A stretch of 18,200 nt of DNA, from the NCBI GenBank assembly GCA_905211345.1, contig CAJMAO010000025.1, positions 1 through 18,200 on the forward strand. Reading direction: 5' to 3'. The notes beneath the pieces are model-generated. The model did no database searches, was not told the DNA's origin, and saw only the letters and a list, made by a program, of their open reading frames with translations. The stretch comes from an uncultured Prevotella sp. Its GTDB lineage: Bacteria; Bacteroidota; Bacteroidia; Bacteroidales; Bacteroidaceae. The position numbers and the translations under genes are program-made. Below, in pieces: positions 14,421-18,200 of the stretch (position 1 is its first letter; the number at the start of each line of letters is the position of its first letter).

Positions 14421-14436
14421 ATTCATTTTAATGAAT
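14421..14436. promoter_or_regulatory. Candidate operator 2: ATTCATT-TT-AATGAAT palindrome
   Basis: A perfect 7-base inverted repeat with a 2-base spacer, midway between the two divergent genes. Its left half, ATTCATTTT (14421-14429), recurs as a direct repeat at 14452-14460 and 14463-14471. Confidence 0.4.
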
Positions 14437-14451
14437 TGTTACGGTGATATT

Positions 14452-14498
14452 ATTCATTTTATATTCATTTTTTGAGTAGCAAGGCCGAGGTATTTTTG
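14452..14498 (+). promoter_or_regulatory. Promoter of the phosphonate operon with 11-base-phased direct repeats
   Basis: TATTTTTG (14491-14498) matches TAnnTTTG. The nearest TTTG (14471-14474) is 16 bases upstream, shorter than the usual 19-21, so the -33 element is weak or badly placed. ATTCATTTT repeats at 14452 and 14463, exactly 11 bases apart, end where the -33 box should be, a layout often seen where an activator replaces it. Confidence 0.5.
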
Positions 14499-14612
14499 CA
14501 GCGTCAAAAAAAACATAACGGAGTCATGCGGCCATAAGCTCATAAGGTTGTAAGGAACAATCAGGACACCGTAAAACCTCAAAACCGTAAAACTCCAAAA
14601 ATAAAAATAAAG

Positions 14613-15992
14613 ATGAAACAAGCTATCAATAAACTGCAAAGCCTCAAAATACCGGCCCGGAACATGCCCGACTGGTTGTTCGTATTATGGGCCGGAGGCA
14701 CCGCCATGCTGTCATACTCACTCGTTTACGCCCTACGCAAACCTTTCACGGCCGCCGAATTTGAAGGACTGCAGGTGGCAGGAATGGATTACAAGATTGT
14801 AGTAAGCATCATCCAGCTCATCGGCTACGTGTGCGCCAAGATGCTCGGCATAAAATATATTTCAGAGCTTAAGCCCGAAGGCCGCCTTAAATTCATCATT
14901 GGTTCGGCAGCATTGTCTGAGGCTTCGCTCGTGGCTTTCGGCCTGCTCGCCGCGCCATACAACATCTTTGCCCTGTTCTTCAACGGCCTCTCGCTCGGCT
15001 GCATGTGGGGCGTTATCTTCAGTTTCCTCGAAGGCCGCCGTACAACCGACATCCTCGCAAGCATCATGGGCGTAAGCATGGCACTCAGCTCTGGCGTGGC
15101 CAAGTCGCTCGGACTTTACGCATTGAACGACCTCGGAGTAAGCGAGTTCTGGATGCCGGCCCTCGTAGGCGCGCTGGCTTTTCCCCTGCTATGCTTCATG
15201 GGATGGATGATGAAAAAGTTCCCGCCACCCACCACGGCCGACATCGCCGCCCGCACCAAGCGCGTTACGCTCGACGGACACCAGCGTTGGCAGCTTTTCG
15301 TCAAGTTCATGCCCCTGCTCATAATGCTGTTCGGCGCCAACCTGCTGCTCACCGTGCAGCGCGACATCAAGGAAGACTTCATCGTCTGCATAATCGACGT
15401 AAGCCAAGTGTCATCATGGGCGTTCGCTTATCTTGACTCGATAGCCACGGTCGTGCTGCTCGGAGCTTTCGCCCTGCTGTCAGCCGTCGGCAACCACATG
15501 CGCGCCTTGTGCCTTATCCTAATTATGTCAGCCATCGGCATGGGCACGATAACATTCCTCGGAGCCGAAGCCAGCACGCTAAACATGCCCGTTACGGCAT
15601 GGCTTTTCCTCCAGACTTTCTGTATAGACATAGCTTACTTGAGCTTCCAGACGATATTCTTCGAGCGGTTCATAGCCTGCTTCAAAGTGAAAGGCAACGT
15701 AGGTTTCTTCATAATAACAATCGACTTCATCGGCTACCTTGGCACGCTTTGCCTGCTCTTGTTCAAAGAGTTTCAAGCTCCGCACATCGACTGGACATCG
15801 TTCTACAACAGCATGAGCGTCTACGTAGGCATCACCTGCTGCATTGCATTCGCCGGTTCAATTATATACATAATAAATAAAATGTATAAAGTGAAAGGAT
15901 TTAGAATAATAAATGGCGGTGCTGAAAAGACCGACGCACCACGCACTTGCGATCTTTCAACCGGCCGCAGGCAAAACCTAACGACCGCATAA
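14613..15992 (+). CDS. DUF5690 family MFS-type transporter, probable 2-aminoethylphosphonate importer
   Basis: A 459-residue inner-membrane protein with about 12 hydrophobic segments, for example near 21-41, 60-80, 94-114, 118-138, 148-170, 180-200, 229-248, 266-290, 298-318, 328-348, 362-384 and 401-421. A polar central loop (201-225, KKFPPPTTADIAARTKR) divides two six-helix halves as in the major facilitator superfamily. LEGRRTTD (139-146) resembles the MFS cytoplasmic motif, and YALRKPF (39-45) recalls the Arg-containing first-helix segment of organophosphate antiporters such as GlpT. DUF5690 proteins are Bacteroidetes-specific and often sit beside phosphonate degradation genes. As the first gene of an operon with phnX and phnW, and the only transporter here, it most likely imports 2-aminoethylphosphonate. 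Substrate is inference. Confidence 0.82.
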   Translation: MKQAINKLQSLKIPARNMPDWLFVLWAGGTAMLSYSLVYALRKPFTAAEFEGLQVAGMDYKIVVSIIQLIGYVCAKMLGIKYISELKPEGRLKFIIGSAALSEASLVAFGLLAAPYNIFALFFNGLSLGCMWGVIFSFLEGRRTTDILASIMGVSMALSSGVAKSLGLYALNDLGVSEFWMPALVGALAFPLLCFMGWMMKKFPPPTTADIAARTKRVTLDGHQRWQLFVKFMPLLIMLFGANLLLTVQRDIKEDFIVCIIDVSQVSSWAFAYLDSIATVVLLGAFALLSAVGNHMRALCLILIMSAIGMGTITFLGAEASTLNMPVTAWLFLQTFCIDIAYLSFQTIFFERFIACFKVKGNVGFFIITIDFIGYLGTLCLLLFKEFQAPHIDWTSFYNSMSVYVGITCCIAFAGSIIYIINKMYKVKGFRIINGGAEKTDAPRTCDLSTGRRQNLTTA

Positions 15993-16052
15993 CCCGACAA
16001 CCTCAAAACCTGACAATCGAAAAAACAAACCGTATAACCACAAACAAAAGAT

Positions 16053-16832
16053 ATGAAAAAAATTGAATGTGTAATCATGGACTGGGCCGGAACGGCCGTT
16101 GACTATGGATGCTTCGCCCCGGTGGCGGCATTTGTCGAGAGTTTTAAGACCATCGGTGCGCCCGTATCGGCTGCGGAGACGAGGGCGCACATGGGCCTCA
16201 CTAAGATAGAAGAGGTGCGCGCTCTGTTCGCCATCGACCATGTGAAGGCCGACTTCAAGGCCAAATACGGCCGCGAATGGAACGAAGACGACGTACAGAC
16301 ATGCTACAAGAAGTTCCAAGAGGAACTGTTCGCCACGCTCGAAGACTATTCAAAGCCCATCACCGGAGTTGTTGACACAATCTCGGACTTGCGCAAACAA
16401 GGCATAAAAGTAGGCTCGACAACCGGTTATACACGGCAGATGATGAACGTGGTAATACCCTCCGCGGCAAAGCTCGGCTACGTAATAGACAACTGCGTAA
16501 CATCTGACAACCTGCCCGGAGGCCGCCCGAAGCCTTATATGATATTCCAAAACATGTGCGATATGGACATCCAGTCGCCGCGCTCCGTAGTGAAAGTGGG
16601 CGACACCATATCAGACATTAAGGAAGGAGTCAACGCCGGAGCATGGAGCGTAGGCGTGATTCTCGGCAGCAATGAAATGGCACTTACCGAAGCAGAAACA
16701 AAATCAATGCCTGCCGAAAAGCTCAAAGCAAGAATGCTCGACGTGCGTTACAGGATGTACGCGGCTGGTGCAGACTATGTGATTGACGACATAACAGAAC
16801 TGCCGTTGCTGATAGATGCATTGAACAAATAA
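16053..16832 (+). CDS. phnX: Phosphonoacetaldehyde hydrolase (phosphonatase)
   Basis: Cleaves the carbon-phosphorus bond of phosphonoacetaldehyde to acetaldehyde and phosphate; cytosolic, Mg-dependent, HAD superfamily. The 259-residue length is right. The nucleophile is D10 in IMDWAGTAVD. The Schiff-base lysine that sets phosphonatases apart from other HAD enzymes is K51 in HMGLTKIEEVRAL. Motif II is GSTTGY (121-126), RPKPYMI (158-164) holds the motif III Lys, and VGDTISDIKEG (182-192) gives the metal-binding D184 and D188. All catalytic residues are present. It lies 60 bases after the transporter gene in the same direction and makes the final product of the pathway started by PhnW. A perfect 29-base palindrome separates it from phnW. 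Confidence 0.96.
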   Translation: MKKIECVIMDWAGTAVDYGCFAPVAAFVESFKTIGAPVSAAETRAHMGLTKIEEVRALFAIDHVKADFKAKYGREWNEDDVQTCYKKFQEELFATLEDYSKPITGVVDTISDLRKQGIKVGSTTGYTRQMMNVVIPSAAKLGYVIDNCVTSDNLPGGRPKPYMIFQNMCDMDIQSPRSVVKVGDTISDIKEGVNAGAWSVGVILGSNEMALTEAETKSMPAEKLKARMLDVRYRMYAAGADYVIDDITELPLLIDALNK

Positions 16833-16845
16833 ATGAAAAAGAAAC

Positions 16846-16938
16846 AGCCCCCACCCAACCTCCCCGAGGGGAGGAGAAAAATACCTGAATGGTGTTGGGC
16901 TGTCAGTCACCTCCCCTCGGGGAGGTTGGGTGGGGGCT
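16846..16938. repeat. Perfect 29-base inverted repeat inside the phosphonate operon
   Basis: Arms 16846-16874 and 16910-16938 are exact inverted copies, starting AGCCCCCACCCAACCTCC and very rich in G/C. Each arm also holds a small palindrome, CCTCCCC-GA-GGGGAGG. The loop is 35 bases. Repeats with this core are scattered through Bacteroidales genomes as intergenic elements. It begins 14 bases after the phnX stop and ends 16 bases before the phnW start, so the hairpin separates two co-directional genes. Confidence 0.9.
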
Positions 16939-16954
16939 TATAATTCTTAAACTT

Positions 16955-18037
16955 ATGAGACCATACTTATTACTTACCCCCGGTCCGCTGACGACCACAG
17001 AGACTGTAAAAAGCGCCATGATGAGTGACTGGTGCACATGGGACAAAGACTATAACGAGGGCATCGTCGAGGTTATAAGGAAAGAACTGGTTAACATCGC
17101 CTCAAGCCGCCCCGAGGAATATACGGCGGTGCTGATGCAGGGCAGCGGCACGTTCTGCGTAGAGGCAACGCTGGGCAGCGTGGTGCGCAATGACGACCAC
17201 ATGCTCGTCGCCGCCAACGGCGCTTACGGCAAACGCATGGGCGTGATAGCAGAATATTACAAACTGAACTGCCACGTAATGAAATTCGACGAGACGCAGG
17301 CGGTTGACCCTGCGGCCATCGACGAATACCTGACCGTGCACAAGGAAGTGACCCACGTATCGGTAGTGCATTGCGAGACTACCACAGGCGTACTCAACCC
17401 CCTTGCCGAGATTGCGGCCGTAGTGAAGCGCCACGGAAAGACGCTGATTGTCGACGCGATGAGCAGTTTCGGCGGTGTGCCAATCGACATGGCCGAACTT
17501 GGCATCGACTTTCTTATCAGCAGCGCCAACAAGTGCATACAGGGCGTGCCCGGCTTCGGCTTCATCATAGCCCGCCGCTCGCTGCTTGAACAGTGCAAGG
17601 GCGTTGCACGCTCTCTGTCTCTCGACATTTACGACCAGTGGGAGACTATGGAGAAGGGCCATGGCAAGTGGCGTTTCACATCGCCCACACACGTAGTGCG
17701 CGCCTTCATGCAGGCGCTGACCGAACTGAAAGAGGAAGGCGGAGTGGCCTCACGCCACGCACGCTACTGCGAGAACCACCGCACGCTGGTGGAAGGTATG
17801 CGCTCACTCGGCTACAAGACACTCCTGCCCGACGAATGGCAGTCACCGGTAATCACGTCGTTCTATTATCCATCAACATCTTTCGACTTCCAGTCGTTCT
17901 ACCAGTCGCTGAAAGCTAAAGGCTTCGTAATATATCCCGGCAAGATTTCACAAGCCGACACGTTCCGCATCGGCAACATCGGCGACGTGCATCCAGACGA
18001 CTTCAGGACACTCGTCGAGGTGATACGCGACTTATAA
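16955..18037 (+). CDS. phnW: 2-aminoethylphosphonate-pyruvate transaminase
   Basis: Transfers the amino group of 2-aminoethylphosphonate to pyruvate, giving phosphonoacetaldehyde and alanine; PLP-dependent, class V aminotransferase, cytosolic. At 360 residues it matches the family. LLLTPGPLTTTETVK (5-19) is the hallmark N-terminus, GSGTFCVEA (63-71) binds the PLP phosphate region, D168 in IVDAMSSFGG contacts the pyridine N, K193 in SSANKCIQGVPGFGF is the PLP lysine, and R338 in TFRIGNIGDV binds substrate. The ATG at 16955 was chosen because the family begins exactly at MRPYLLLTPGPL. An in-frame ATG at 16889 would add 22 residues encoded by the palindrome arm, which is not credible. Last gene of the operon, and its translation start is close behind a strong hairpin. 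Confidence 0.96.
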   Translation: MRPYLLLTPGPLTTTETVKSAMMSDWCTWDKDYNEGIVEVIRKELVNIASSRPEEYTAVLMQGSGTFCVEATLGSVVRNDDHMLVAANGAYGKRMGVIAEYYKLNCHVMKFDETQAVDPAAIDEYLTVHKEVTHVSVVHCETTTGVLNPLAEIAAVVKRHGKTLIVDAMSSFGGVPIDMAELGIDFLISSANKCIQGVPGFGFIIARRSLLEQCKGVARSLSLDIYDQWETMEKGHGKWRFTSPTHVVRAFMQALTELKEEGGVASRHARYCENHRTLVEGMRSLGYKTLLPDEWQSPVITSFYYPSTSFDFQSFYQSLKAKGFVIYPGKISQADTFRIGNIGDVHPDDFRTLVEVIRDL

Positions 18038-18100
18038 ATTATGTCTATAAAACAACTTCTTGAATTGGTTTGACATGCAGGCAATTTCCACCTGCAAAAC

Positions 18101-18116
18101 AAAAGGCCGTCTTTTA
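18101..18116. repeat. Partial AAAGGCC-type repeat (copy D)
   Basis: AAAAGGCCGTCTTTTA matches the core of the copies at 4345-4425 and 13349-13383, but no pairing arm follows before the window ends. The rest of 18038-18200 shows no gene or clear terminator. Confidence 0.5.
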
Positions 18117-18200
18117 CGGTTCATCCGCAGTTTTGGTGTATTGGTATTCGTGGTAATAGGGCCTCAAAGAGGTCCAACTATGCTTAACCGCATGTGGAGC

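Larger units (their letters stand above)
14311..14612. other. Divergent intergenic region of the phosphonate operon (302 bases)
   Basis: Contains a minus-strand -7 box, two perfect palindromes, three ATTCATTTT direct repeats, a plus-strand promoter and a leader of about 107 bases. The leader repeats related words (CCGTAAAACCTC, CCGTAAAACTCC), and ACCTCAAAACC recurs before phnX. No small open frame looks real. Confidence 0.6.

Noticed and set aside
14572..14612. Repeated CCGTAAAAC words in the phosphonate operon leader as a riboswitch or CRISPR-like repeat
   Set aside because: Only two short imperfect copies, no stable fold and no spacers; more likely an ordinary A-rich Bacteroidetes leader.
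16889..16954. Longer phnW starting at an in-frame ATG, adding 22 residues
   Set aside because: The extra residues are encoded by the palindrome arm, and the PhnW family begins at MRPYLLLTPGPL, which starts at 16955.
17102..17692. 196-codon minus-strand open frame inside phnW
   Set aside because: Antisense shadow of a gene with all catalytic residues intact.
18075..18095. Terminator after phnW: TGCAGG / CCTGCA hairpin
   Set aside because: Only six pairs with a nine-base loop and no T-run afterwards; too weak to call.

Overview
The window looks like a chromosomal segment of a Bacteroidales bacterium, most likely Prevotellaceae (Prevotella, Segatella or a relative). Four things point there. 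Promoters have the Bacteroidetes form TTTG, about 19 bases, TAnnTTTG. Genes lack obvious Shine-Dalgarno sites and start after A-rich leaders. The gene content includes SusC-like receptors, acidic-tagged surface lipoproteins, and DUF5689, DUF5690 and DUF308 proteins. Intergenic gaps carry AAAGGCCGTCTTT hairpin repeats and long palindromes. GC content is near 50%. No tRNA, rRNA, CRISPR array, transposase or prophage gene is visible.

Layout, left to right. At 1-530 is the 3' end of a very basic, low-complexity protein, convergent with a histidine phosphatase (650-1156, minus). A six-helix DUF308/HdeD membrane protein (1295-1879, plus) meets a three-gene minus-strand operon: secreted endonuclease/exonuclease/phosphatase, UDG-superfamily DNA glycosylase, uridine kinase (4203 down to 1962). 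Divergent from that operon is a plus-strand cell-surface cluster: a short TonB-dependent receptor, a DUF5689 lipoprotein and a multidomain beta-sandwich lipoprotein (4701-9792). Then come ribosomal protein bL31 type B (10289-10540) and a DNA/RNA non-specific endonuclease lipoprotein (10656-11594). A stand-alone TrpB2-type tryptophan synthase beta chain (13095-11731) and an unknown protein with a helix-turn-helix-like N-terminus (14310-13417) lie on the minus strand. The last part is a 2-aminoethylphosphonate catabolic operon: DUF5690 MFS-type transporter, phnX, phnW (14613-18037).

How the genes may work together. The phosphonate operon is the clearest pathway: the transporter probably brings in 2-aminoethylphosphonate, PhnW transaminates it with pyruvate to phosphonoacetaldehyde and alanine, and PhnX cleaves that to acetaldehyde and phosphate. 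The surface cluster, with two exported hydrolases of nuclease families on either side of a receptor and an OB-fold-type lipoprotein, reads as a possible extracellular nucleic-acid or phosphoester scavenging system. Uridine kinase in the divergent operon would fit nucleoside salvage. That second reading is inference from gene content and order; the phosphonate reading rests on recognisable catalytic residues.

Regulatory structure is unusually legible. Well-spaced promoters precede the nuclease operon, the receptor cluster, bL31, trpB and DUF308. The TonB receptor and bL31 promoters share two identical blocks at identical spacing. The gap between the unknown HTH-like gene and the phosphonate operon carries two perfect palindromes and an 11-base-phased direct repeat. 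Long palindromes mark most convergent junctions, and one sits inside the phosphonate operon between phnX and phnW.
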